64,000 nt of DNA from Caulifigura coniformis (GTDB taxonomy: Bacteria; Planctomycetota; Planctomycetia; Planctomycetales; Planctomycetaceae): contig NZ_CP036271.1 of the NCBI RefSeq assembly GCF_007745175.1, forward strand, positions 5,468,314 to 5,532,313, in the 5' to 3' direction. Position 1 is the first letter of the stretch. Every line of letters starts with the position of its first letter. Both the position numbers and the translations under genes were made by a program. Below are positions 51,150 to 60,171 of the stretch, one piece after another. The notes below the pieces were generated by a model that saw nothing but the letters and a program-made list of their open reading frames with translations, ran no database searches and was not told the origin of the DNA.

Positions 51150-53288
51150 TCAGGGCTGCGGGGCTGGAGCGGAGGCTGGGGGGGCGGGTTCTGTTGCAGG
51201 CTCCGGCGCGGGTTCGGTGGCGGGATCGGTCAAGATGGCCGGCGGAGCGGACGGGACGAGGCCCTTGTTGCGCCGGACGAGGTCCCGCCAGCGCATGATG
51301 GCCGGTTCACGCTGTCCCACGGCATTCTGCGGGCGGTAGCTCAGGTCGCGGTTCGCCAGTCGAAGGACTTCGTAGAACGCCAGTTCGCGAATCGCGATAT
51401 CGTCGTTCGCAAGCCACTCGACGACCTGCAACGAGGCGGCTTCATCGCGGGCTTCCTGATCGGTCACTCCCCAGAGCAGCTTCACGACGATGGGAGCTTC
51501 CTGGTCACGGAAGACGCGGTTGACTTCCTCTTCCAGTCGCGGGATGTGATCGGGCGACATCATCACCCACTCGCGCAGGCCGACGATCGCGGCGTGGCGG
51601 GTGTCTTCATGCGGCGAGGTGAGGACGCGGACGAGGACGGGGACGTTGTCGATCAGGGCCATCGTCCGGGTGGCGAATGTCGCGATCGTGTTGAGTTTCT
51701 GCTGTTCAGCGACGGGGCCGATGCCGTCGTCGACGGGCAGGTCGAGCTTGAATTCGTCTTCGTACATCCGGGCCCAGTTCTTCTGGGACGTGAGAGGCCG
51801 GATATCTGGATTGAGCCAGGTCGGGACGGTGGTGAGTGCGGCAAAGCTGTCGGCCGACTGGTCGGTCCATTCGAGCGACTGGGTGGTTGGTTCTCCGGAC
51901 AGAGGAGGCAGGTTGTTGCGACGGACGTTCACTGTTCCGGTTGCGACGAACAGGGTGCCGGACGGGACGGGCCACTGCTCGACGGCCGGCGGCGTGGGGG
52001 TCGCACGAGGGAGTTCGACCCACAGTCCGTAACGGGTCTGCGGGGAAGCGGCATCGAACTCGGTCCGCTGGCCGGCGACGGTCACGCCGAGCCCCAGTGC
52101 GTGGGGGATGCCATCGACTCCGCGAAAGACCGCGACGCGGCCGCGGTTGATTTCGATTTCGGCGAGCATGAGTTCGGTGGCCGGCAGCAGCCGGATGCGG
52201 GCTCCTCCCTGCAGCGACACCCGCAGCGAGAGCGCGGGATCGGTGGGGGAACTGACCTGCAGGTCGCCGATGAACGGCTCGGGGGAGGCGACTTCGTCGC
52301 CGACATGCAGGATGGCCCGCCTGGGGAGGACGGTCCAGGTCGGACGTCCCTTGGGACGATGGAGCAGGACGCCTTCCGTGCTGGTGTACATCACGGTCGG
52401 CTCGGGGAGGCCGGGAGTTTCTTCCGTCGCCGCGGGGGGATTGGCCGGGGCTGTGATCCCTGGCATGGGGGGCGTGGGAATGGTGGCTGCGGCGCCCGTG
52501 GCGGCGACGGCGGTGTCGGCCGCGACCGGCTCAGGCTGCGGCACGATGGGCGTTTCGTCGATCAGTGGCTCGGGCTCGAGCAGTTCCGGCTGCATGGGAG
52601 CGGCCGCAATCATCGGGGGAGCGACGGCGGGGGCGGCTGCCGGTTTGGCCTTCGGTGCGGCGGGTTCGACGCGTGATTTCGGGGCCGGTTCGTTGACGGC
52701 CACTTTCTGGTCGTCGTCACCAAAGAATCCGCCAGTCGCCACGAGGTAGAGCCATCCGGCGGCGACCAGACCAGCGAGCGACAGCGGCGCGAGCTTCTTC
52801 CACAACGGTGGACGTTTGAGATACTCGGGAACGACGGGGCGAGTGGCCGAGCCGACGGCATAGGGGACCGGCGCCGTGGTGGAGCCGACTTCCGGAGTGG
52901 GGGAGACGGCGCCCATGGCGTACATCCGCTCCCGAAGCTCGGGACGGATCGTGACGGGTTCGCCGAGAACGATTGTGAGAATCTGGTGGCAGGCGGCGAC
53001 CTCGGCCAGGTGCATATCGGAATCGAGGCAGACCCGTTCGAGGTCCGCGACGCCCGCCGGATCGAGCGTATTGTCGAGATACTCGGCGACGACGTTCGGA
53101 TCGGGGCTCGAGCCGGGGCCGCTCAACTCGGGACTCCCGATGCGGCGGCGACGGGTGACTGCACGGATGCGGGCCACGATGGCCGAGACGACCTCGTTCT
53201 CCTTGATCCGCGCGCCGATTTCCCGGGTCTGCGTCGGCTCGAGAATGTCGTCGAGGTAGGCCAGCAGTGTTCGCAGTGTCAGTCGCAT
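51150..53288 (-). CDS. Single-pass membrane protein with anti-sigma-like repeats and FecR-like domain
   Basis: A 712-residue protein. Residues about 8-45 and 65-105 are two similar helical units (LAYLDDILEPTQTREIGARI and VAEYLDNTLDPAGVADLERV), like the zf-HC2/anti-sigma N-terminus but without a Cys/His zinc set. One membrane helix lies at about 166-188. A long Pro/Ala/Glu linker follows, then a FecR-like beta segment (DLQVSSPTDPALSLRVSLQG, ARIRLLPATELMLAEIEINR, GRVAVFRGVDG) and an alpha-helical C-terminus (PVDDGIGPVAEQQKLNTIAT). Planctomycetes use such proteins as envelope sensors linked to ECF sigma factors, but no sigma gene is adjacent. It is divergent from the alpha-2-macroglobulin gene. 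Confidence 0.75.
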   Translation of the reverse strand: MRLTLRTLLAYLDDILEPTQTREIGARIKENEVVSAIVARIRAVTRRRRIGSPELSGPGSSPDPNVVAEYLDNTLDPAGVADLERVCLDSDMHLAEVAACHQILTIVLGEPVTIRPELRERMYAMGAVSPTPEVGSTTAPVPYAVGSATRPVVPEYLKRPPLWKKLAPLSLAGLVAAGWLYLVATGGFFGDDDQKVAVNEPAPKSRVEPAAPKAKPAAAPAVAPPMIAAAPMQPELLEPEPLIDETPIVPQPEPVAADTAVAATGAAATIPTPPMPGITAPANPPAATEETPGLPEPTVMYTSTEGVLLHRPKGRPTWTVLPRRAILHVGDEVASPEPFIGDLQVSSPTDPALSLRVSLQGGARIRLLPATELMLAEIEINRGRVAVFRGVDGIPHALGLGVTVAGQRTEFDAASPQTRYGLWVELPRATPTPPAVEQWPVPSGTLFVATGTVNVRRNNLPPLSGEPTTQSLEWTDQSADSFAALTTVPTWLNPDIRPLTSQKNWARMYEDEFKLDLPVDDGIGPVAEQQKLNTIATFATRTMALIDNVPVLVRVLTSPHEDTRHAAIVGLREWVMMSPDHIPRLEEEVNRVFRDQEAPIVVKLLWGVTDQEARDEAASLQVVEWLANDDIAIRELAFYEVLRLANRDLSYRPQNAVGQREPAIMRWRDLVRRNKGLVPSAPPAILTDPATEPAPEPATEPAPPASAPAPQP

Positions 53289-53462
53289 CTCGTGCCTCAG
53301 GTCGTCCGCCCAATGGACTCGTCCACTTCAATAGGGGCGTTTCGCGGCGAGAGCCGTGCAGAATTCCATGATCGCCAGCGAAGATTTCGCCAACTTTCCG
53401 CTGGAGGGCCCAAACCTTTACCGGGCCGCTGTTTCAGGCGGCGGGGTGGTTAGAATCAATCT

Positions 53463-53491
53463 GGAACTTTCCGGCTTCGGGGGTTATCTAA
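53463..53491 (+). promoter_or_regulatory. ECF (sigma-E-like) promoter candidate
   Basis: GGAACTT (53463-53469), then 16 nt, then ATCTAA (53486-53491), close to the sigma-E consensus GGAACTT...TCTAA/TCTGA seen in proteobacteria. Transcription would start about 110 nt ahead of the alpha-2-macroglobulin start codon at 53607. Planctomycete ECF specificities are poorly known, so this is a candidate only. Confidence 0.45.
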
Positions 53492-53606
53492 GCCGCCAGA
53501 CCCACCGGAGACGATGCCTCGAATTCGCGAACATCTGCAGTTCGCGGGGGGACTTACGACTGGCAATGACGCCGGCTCCGATGCATTTTCTGACAGGGAT
53601 GAGCTC

Positions 53607-56600
53607 ATGCTGCGCCCGGCTTCACTGCTGGTTCTGGCCTGTTTTGTTCTCGGAGGAGCCTGGTCATTGACCGCTGAACAGCCCGCTCCCGTCGATTCTC
53701 GCAAAGCGGCCCTCAAGGCACAGGCCGACGGCAATTTCCGCGATGCGTTCAAGTTGTTCGAGAAGCTGTGCCTCGACCCGGCCAACTCGACATCCCAGGT
53801 CGTTCACGACCTTGAGAACGCCGTGCAGTGCCTCGCCCGGCTGCAGCGGATTCAAGATGTCGACGCCTTCCTGGAGAAGGTTGTCGAAAAGCATCCCGAG
53901 CAATGGATCGCGCTGGCCGGGGTGGCGATTCAATATGGGGCGCTCGAGCACCAGGGACACCTCATCGCCGGCGTGTTTCATCGCGGATACGCGCAGCAGG
54001 GGGGGCAGTTCGTCAGCGCGCAGCAGCGCGACTACGTCCGCAGCCTGCAACTGCTTGAAGCGGCGCGCAAGCTGATTCCTGAGGACGCGGGGGCAACGGA
54101 CGTCGCACGGTTCTACCGCCAGTATGGCCGGATCATCTCTCCGTCACGGCGTGGAGACGCCTGGAAGCTCCAGGTGTTGACCGACTTCAAGACGCTTCCC
54201 GACTACGAGCCCGCGCACCGCTGGGGGCGGCGGGGCGGATGGGGCGGCGGTGGAGACAAAGGAGCGCCGGTCGATGCCGAAGGAAATCCGGTCTTCTACA
54301 GCGTTCCCAAGTCGTTCGACGATGCGCGGAACGATGGCGAACGCTGGCGGTTCTGCCTCGAACAGGCGGCCGCCAGGGATTCCTCCCTGCGGTCTGAAGT
54401 GGACTGGGAGTTTGCCGACTTCCTGCAAAGCCAGTTTGGAGTCCAGAATCTCCGCCAGGAGGGATTCCACCTGCCGGCTCCGGAGGAAGGTGAGAAGGGG
54501 GATCCGCGGGCCAATGTGTGGTCGCTGCACACCCTGACCGACGAGGAAACGATCTGCCGGCTTGCCACGGGTCCGAAGCGGTTCACGCTGCCCGAGGAGT
54601 TCAATCCGCTCGCCCGCTTCAAGACGATTCTCTCGGGAGACAACAAGGAGTACGCGGCCACCGCATCCGATCGCATCGCGTCGATTTACGAAGACCGCCA
54701 GCAGTACGCGAAGGCCGCGGCCGTCTGGAAGGAAGCGATTCCGAAGTTCGGCAACGAGAACAACGGGCGGCAGGCCCGTCTCGACCAGATCGTGAAGCCG
54801 TGGGGTCAGTTCGAAGCATCGATGACGCAGCCTGCCGGTGAGGGGGCGACGCTCGACTTCAAGTTCCGGAACGGAAAGAAGCTGTCGCTCGAGGCGTGGC
54901 CGATCCGCGTCGACCTGCTGCTGGCCGACATGAAGGCCCACCTGAAATCCAACCCGCAGAATGTCGACTGGCAGCAGATCCAGCTGGACCAGGTTGGCTA
55001 CCGGCTCGTTCAGGAAAACCAGATCCGGTACCTGGCGGCGCGCAATGCCGAGTGGTCGGTCGACCTTGAACCGCGAGACGGACACTTTGACCGCCGGACC
55101 ACGATCACGACACCGCTCCAGCAGCCCGGCGCCTATCTGGTGACCGCGAAGCTCGACGGCGGGAACATCAGCCGCATCGTGGTGTGGGTGGCTGACACGG
55201 CCATCGTCAAAAAGGCGATCAATGACGGCGCCTGGTACTACCTCGCCGACTCCGTCAGCGGCGCGCCGATTCCGAATGCGGACGTCGAGTTCTTCGGCTG
55301 GCGGCAGGAATACCGCAACGGCGCGAAACGCCACCAGGTGCTGACCAGGAACTTTGCAGAGAAGACGGACGCCAACGGCCAGATCGTCCCGAACACGAAG
55401 CTGCAGGAGGATGGCTATCAATGGATGGCCATCGCCAATACCGGGAAGCGGCTGGCGTACCTCGGATTCACGGGCGTGTGGCGGAACGGCTACAGCCTCG
55501 ACTCGCTGAACGACACTAAAGTGGTGCTGATCACCGACCGGCCCGTCTACCGGCCCGACCAGAAGGTCGAGTTCAAATTCTGGGTGCGTCCTGTCAGTTA
55601 CGACCTGACGCCCGAACAGTCGAAGGCGTTTGCGAACCAGAAGTTCACGATCCGGCTGACCGATCCGACGGGCGTCGAAGTCTGGAAGAAGCCGTTCACG
55701 GCCGATGCTTTCGGCGGCTTCTCGGGCGAACATCTGCTGCCGAAGGACGCCAAGCTCGGCAGCTACTCGCTGAACATCGTCGATCATCCGCGAATCGGCG
55801 GCGGCGGGCAGTTCCGCGTCGAGGAATACAAGAAGCCGGAGTTCATGGTCGAAGTCGACGCTCCGACGGCGCCGGTCGCGCTGGGGGACAAGGTGACGGC
55901 CACGATCAGGGCGAAGTACCTGTTCGGCGCGCCGGTGACGCAGGCGACGGTGAAGTACAAGGTCGAACGAACCGCGCACACGGAACGGTGGTTCCCGCGA
56001 GGGGAGTGGGACTGGCTTTATGGACCGGGCTACTGGTGGTTCGCTTCGAACGACACCTGGTATCCGGGGTTTGCGCGGTGGGGCTGCTTCGCGCCGCGAT
56101 TGAGCTGGATTCCCTGGAATCCCGAGCCGCCGGAGCTGGTGCTCGATGCCGAAGCTCCGATCGGACCGGACGGCACTTTGAAAATCGAGATCGACACGTC
56201 ACTCGCCAAGGCGCTGCATGGCGACGAAGACCACTCGTACAAGATCTCGGCCGAGGTCGTGGATGCTTCCCGCCGGACGATCGTCGGCGGTGGAAACGTG
56301 CTTGTGGCGCGCGAGCCATTCCGGGTGTTCGTGTGGCTGAATCGGGGGCATTACCGGGCGGGGGACATGATTCGCGCCTCGGTGCAGGCACGGACACTCG
56401 ACGGAAAGCCTGTCTCCGGAAAGGGGAAGCTGACGCTGTTCAAGGTGGCCTATGACAAGGATGGCAAGCCGACTGAGCAGAACGTCGGTGAATGGGCCGT
56501 CGATCCGAACGAGCAGGGTGAGCTGACGCAGGAGATCAAAGCGGCCGATGCCGGCCAGTACCGCGTTGCCTACTCTTTGACGCACACGGCCGAAGGGAAC

Positions 56601-59600
56601 GAGGCCGTGACGAAGGAAGGGGCCTATCTGTTCGTCGTCCGCGGGGAGAACTTCAATGGATCGGACTTCCGTTTCAGCGATCTCGAACTCGTGCCGGACA
56701 AGAAGGAGTACGCTCCGGGTGAAACGATGCAGCTTCTCGTGAATACCGATCGGCTGAAGTCGACGGTGATGCTGTTCGTGCGTCCGGTCAACGGCGTCTG
56801 CAAAGAGAAGCCGCAGTTCCTGAAGCTGGAAGGCAAGAGCACGGCCGTGCCGATCGCGGTCGCCCAGGCCGATATGCCCAACTTCTTCATTGAAGCAGTG
56901 ACGATTGCGAACGGTCAGGTGCATTCGATCACGAAGGAGATCGTGGTTCCGCCGGTGAAACGCGTGCTGAACGTCGACGTGAAGCCTTCAAGCGAGAAGT
57001 ACAAGCCTGGTCAGAAGGCGGAAGTGGAAGTGAAGCTGACCGAGCTGAACGGCGAGCCGTTCCAGGGCTCCATCGTGATGAGCATTTACGACAAAGCAGT
57101 GGAATATATCTCCGGCGGGTCGAACGTCCCTGACCTGAGAGAGCACTTCTGGAAATGGCGGCGAAGCCATCATCCGTCGACCGAGAGCAGCCTGGCCCGC
57201 TGGGGATCGAACCTGCTGCGGGAGAAAGAAGTCGCGATGCAGGATCTGGGGGCATTTGGCGGGATGGTTGTCGAGCAGGATTTCGAGATGTTCTTTGGTC
57301 GCGACAGATCGAACCTGGGGACTCGCGGAAGGGCGATGACAAAATCGATGGCTCCGAGAGGCATGATGTTTGGCGGCGTTGCGGAAGGCATGCCGATGCC
57401 GGCGGCGGCTCCGATGGATGCGCTGTCACTCGCCGACGGCTTGGCGGCGGGTGGCGCCGCGGGTGGCGAACTCGTGCAGCCAACTGTACGAACCCAGTTT
57501 GCGGACACGGCTTTCTGGAAAGGGGACATCACGACCGACGCCAACGGCGTTGCGAAGGTCGACCTGACGATGCCGGAGAACCTGACGGGCTGGAAGATCC
57601 GCACGTGGGCGATGGGCGAAGGGACCCGCGTCGGCGAAGCGACGCAGGAAGTGACGACGTCGAAAGACCTGCTCGTGCGTCTGCAGGCGCCCCGGTTCTT
57701 TGTGGAGAAGGACCAGGTCGTGCTTTCGGCGATCGTGCATAACTATCTGCCGCATGAGAAAACGGCGACCGTCGAACTGCTGCTGGATGGAGACAACCTG
57801 GCGATTGAATACGGCGACAAGGGGGCGGACGGCGATCGCCTGTTGTCGACGCCGCAGCAATCGCAACTGGTGCGAACGATTCCGGCCAATGGTGAGGCCC
57901 GGATCGACTGGCTGGTCAAAGTGGCCAAAGAAGGGGAAGCGAAAGTCACGATGAAGGCGCTGACCGATGAAGAATCGGACGCCATGCAGATGACCTTCCC
58001 CGTCTATGTGCACGGCATGCTGAAGACGGAATCGTTCAGCGGCGTCGTGCGGGCGAATGAAGACTCGGGCAAGATCACGATCAAGGTTCCCGCCGATCGC
58101 CGGCCGGAAGAGTCACGGCTGGAGATCCGCTACTCGCCGACGCTGGCGGGGGCGATGGTGGATGCGTTGCCGTATCTCGTTGACTACCCGTACGGGTGTA
58201 CCGAGCAGACGCTCAACCGCTTCCTGCCGACGGTGATCACGCAGAACGTGCTGAAGTCGATGAAGCTCGACCTGGCGAAGATCCGGGACAAGCGGACTAA
58301 CCTCAATCCTCAGGAAATCGGCGACGATGCGGCCCGCGCGGCCGACTGGGCCCGCATCACGAAGGACTGGCATCGCGAGATGAAGAATCCGGTCTTCGAC
58401 GAGGCCGAGGTCGAACTGATGGTGAAGACGGGTGTGGCCGACCTGACGAGCATGCAGTGTTCGGATGGCGGGTGGGGTTGGTTCTCCGGCTTCGGCGAGC
58501 ATTCGTGGCCGCATACTACGTGCGTTGTGGTGCATGGTCTGCAGATCGCGCAGCAGAACGGCGTGGCGGTCGTTCCCGAGACGATGACGAAGGGGATCGA
58601 GTGGCTGAAGCGTTACCAGGACGAGCAGGTGCGCCTGCTGCTGGTGGGCGAACGGATCGAGAAGAAGGAGATCAAGGCCGAGCCGGGGCTGAAGTTTCGC
58701 AGCCAGGCGGGCGACATGGATGCCTTCGTTTACATGGTGCTCGTCGATGCGGACGTTGCCAGCGCCGAGATGCAGCGGTTCCTGTACCGCGACCGCACGA
58801 AGCTGTCGCTGTACTCGCTGGGGATGTTCGGCCTGGCGCTGCACAAGCAGCAGCAGATCGAACAGCGCGACATGGTCATCAGGAACATCGACCAGTTCGT
58901 GAAGACGGATGACGAGAACCAGACGGCCTATCTCGACCTGCCGAACCGCAATTCGTACTGGTGGTTCTGGTACGGCGACACGATCGAGGCCAACGCCTAC
59001 TACCTGAAGCTGCTGACGAAGGTGAACCCGCAGGACCCGAAGGCGTCCGGACTGGTGAAGTATCTGCTGAACAACCGCAGGAACGCGACCTACTGGAACA
59101 GCACTCGCGATACGGCGGTGTGCATCGAAGCGATGGCCGAGTACCTCAAGGCCAGCGGCGAAGCGACGCCCAACATGCAGGTGGAAGTCTGGATCGACGG
59201 CGACAGGAAGCAATCGGTCGAGATCACCCCGGAGGTGCTGTTCGGCTTCAACAACAAGTTCATCGTCCTCGGGGCCGACCTGAAGGACGGCGAGCATGTC
59301 GTGGAATTGAAGAAGTCGCCGTTGAATGGGGCGACTTCGAAGCCGGGGCCGCTGTACTTCAACGCGTACCTCACCAACTTCACGCTGGAAGACCCGATCA
59401 AGGCCGCCGGCCTGGAGATCAAGGTCGGCCGGAAGTTTTACCGGCTGAACCAGCGGAAGGAGGCGACGGACGTTGTGCAGGGATCGCGCGGGCAGGCGGT
59501 CGACCAGAAGACGCTCAAGTACGACCGCGAGGAACTGAAAGACCTCGCGCAAGTGACGAGCGGAGACCTGATCGAAGTCGAACTCGAGATCGATTCGAAG

Positions 59601-59897
59601 AACGACTATGAGTATGTGATCTTCGAAGACCTCAAGGCGGCCGGCGTGGAAGCGGTGGACCTCCAGAGCGGATACACGTCGGGCGGACTAGGGGCTTACG
59701 TCGAATATCGCGATGAGCGGGTGGCGTTCTTCCTGAGGACGCTCAGCCGCGGCAAGCATTCGGTGAGCTACCGCGTGCGGGCGGAAATCCCCGGGCAGTT
59801 CAGCGCACTTCCGACGAGGGCGTACGCGATGTACGCCCCTGAGCTGAAGGCGAACGCGGATGAGTACAAGCTGAAGATCGCCGACAAGCCGGAGTGA
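53607..59897 (+). CDS. Bacterial alpha-2-macroglobulin with thioester motif
   Basis: About 2,096 residues. A signal peptide (RPASLLVLACFVLGGAWSL) precedes a TPR-like N-terminus, macroglobulin-type beta domains (for example FWVRPVSYDLTPEQSKAFAN, RPVYRPDQKVEFKF), the bait-type segment (about 1170-1293), and the A2M domain (RTQFADTAFWKGDITTDANG). The thioester loop is PYGCTEQTLNRFLP with Cys1531 in C-T-E-Q. A terpenoid-cyclase-like helical domain and C-terminal beta domains follow. These proteins trap proteases in the periplasm and so protect the envelope; in other bacteria the gene usually neighbours pbpC, not seen here. ATG 53607 is chosen at the signal peptide; a strong terminator follows (59926-59964). 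Confidence 0.95.
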   Translation: MLRPASLLVLACFVLGGAWSLTAEQPAPVDSRKAALKAQADGNFRDAFKLFEKLCLDPANSTSQVVHDLENAVQCLARLQRIQDVDAFLEKVVEKHPEQWIALAGVAIQYGALEHQGHLIAGVFHRGYAQQGGQFVSAQQRDYVRSLQLLEAARKLIPEDAGATDVARFYRQYGRIISPSRRGDAWKLQVLTDFKTLPDYEPAHRWGRRGGWGGGGDKGAPVDAEGNPVFYSVPKSFDDARNDGERWRFCLEQAAARDSSLRSEVDWEFADFLQSQFGVQNLRQEGFHLPAPEEGEKGDPRANVWSLHTLTDEETICRLATGPKRFTLPEEFNPLARFKTILSGDNKEYAATASDRIASIYEDRQQYAKAAAVWKEAIPKFGNENNGRQARLDQIVKPWGQFEASMTQPAGEGATLDFKFRNGKKLSLEAWPIRVDLLLADMKAHLKSNPQNVDWQQIQLDQVGYRLVQENQIRYLAARNAEWSVDLEPRDGHFDRRTTITTPLQQPGAYLVTAKLDGGNISRIVVWVADTAIVKKAINDGAWYYLADSVSGAPIPNADVEFFGWRQEYRNGAKRHQVLTRNFAEKTDANGQIVPNTKLQEDGYQWMAIANTGKRLAYLGFTGVWRNGYSLDSLNDTKVVLITDRPVYRPDQKVEFKFWVRPVSYDLTPEQSKAFANQKFTIRLTDPTGVEVWKKPFTADAFGGFSGEHLLPKDAKLGSYSLNIVDHPRIGGGGQFRVEEYKKPEFMVEVDAPTAPVALGDKVTATIRAKYLFGAPVTQATVKYKVERTAHTERWFPRGEWDWLYGPGYWWFASNDTWYPGFARWGCFAPRLSWIPWNPEPPELVLDAEAPIGPDGTLKIEIDTSLAKALHGDEDHSYKISAEVVDASRRTIVGGGNVLVAREPFRVFVWLNRGHYRAGDMIRASVQARTLDGKPVSGKGKLTLFKVAYDKDGKPTEQNVGEWAVDPNEQGELTQEIKAADAGQYRVAYSLTHTAEGNEAVTKEGAYLFVVRGENFNGSDFRFSDLELVPDKKEYAPGETMQLLVNTDRLKSTVMLFVRPVNGVCKEKPQFLKLEGKSTAVPIAVAQADMPNFFIEAVTIANGQVHSITKEIVVPPVKRVLNVDVKPSSEKYKPGQKAEVEVKLTELNGEPFQGSIVMSIYDKAVEYISGGSNVPDLREHFWKWRRSHHPSTESSLARWGSNLLREKEVAMQDLGAFGGMVVEQDFEMFFGRDRSNLGTRGRAMTKSMAPRGMMFGGVAEGMPMPAAAPMDALSLADGLAAGGAAGGELVQPTVRTQFADTAFWKGDITTDANGVAKVDLTMPENLTGWKIRTWAMGEGTRVGEATQEVTTSKDLLVRLQAPRFFVEKDQVVLSAIVHNYLPHEKTATVELLLDGDNLAIEYGDKGADGDRLLSTPQQSQLVRTIPANGEARIDWLVKVAKEGEAKVTMKALTDEESDAMQMTFPVYVHGMLKTESFSGVVRANEDSGKITIKVPADRRPEESRLEIRYSPTLAGAMVDALPYLVDYPYGCTEQTLNRFLPTVITQNVLKSMKLDLAKIRDKRTNLNPQEIGDDAARAADWARITKDWHREMKNPVFDEAEVELMVKTGVADLTSMQCSDGGWGWFSGFGEHSWPHTTCVVVHGLQIAQQNGVAVVPETMTKGIEWLKRYQDEQVRLLLVGERIEKKEIKAEPGLKFRSQAGDMDAFVYMVLVDADVASAEMQRFLYRDRTKLSLYSLGMFGLALHKQQQIEQRDMVIRNIDQFVKTDDENQTAYLDLPNRNSYWWFWYGDTIEANAYYLKLLTKVNPQDPKASGLVKYLLNNRRNATYWNSTRDTAVCIEAMAEYLKASGEATPNMQVEVWIDGDRKQSVEITPEVLFGFNNKFIVLGADLKDGEHVVELKKSPLNGATSKPGPLYFNAYLTNFTLEDPIKAAGLEIKVGRKFYRLNQRKEATDVVQGSRGQAVDQKTLKYDREELKDLAQVTSGDLIEVELEIDSKNDYEYVIFEDLKAAGVEAVDLQSGYTSGGLGAYVEYRDERVAFFLRTLSRGKHSVSYRVRAEIPGQFSALPTRAYAMYAPELKANADEYKLKIADKPE

Positions 59898-59925
59898 ACG
59901 GGCGATTCGACGTGTGAGCAAGGTT

Positions 59926-59964
59926 AAAAGCACCCCGGCTGCTCCAAAGCAGCCGGGGTGCTTT
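59926..59964 (+). terminator. Intrinsic terminator after the alpha-2-macroglobulin gene
   Basis: Stem AAAGCACCCCGGCTGCT/AGCAGCCGGGGTGCTTT (59927-59943 with 59948-59964) with loop CCAA, followed by GTGTTG. About 27 nt after the stop codon at 59897. Confidence 0.85.
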
Positions 59965-60171
59965 GTGTTGGAACTGGCCGGTCTCGACCCGATTGCAAAT
60001 TCCGCTTCGGCTGCGGAAAATCGCCGTTTGAGCTGCGCCCACGGTGCTTTTCGTGGCTCGCTGACTGCAACCGCATTCGCCGCCGGTTTGCGCAGGCCGA
60101 CGAATGGCCGTTGCGTTTACCGGCGTCGTGGACCTGGAAACGGCCGCCCGCAGGCGGAGAGGAATTGACGG

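Noticed and set aside
54144-55979. A 611-codon minus-strand frame inside the alpha-2-macroglobulin
   Set aside because: Antisense shadow of a conserved domain series.
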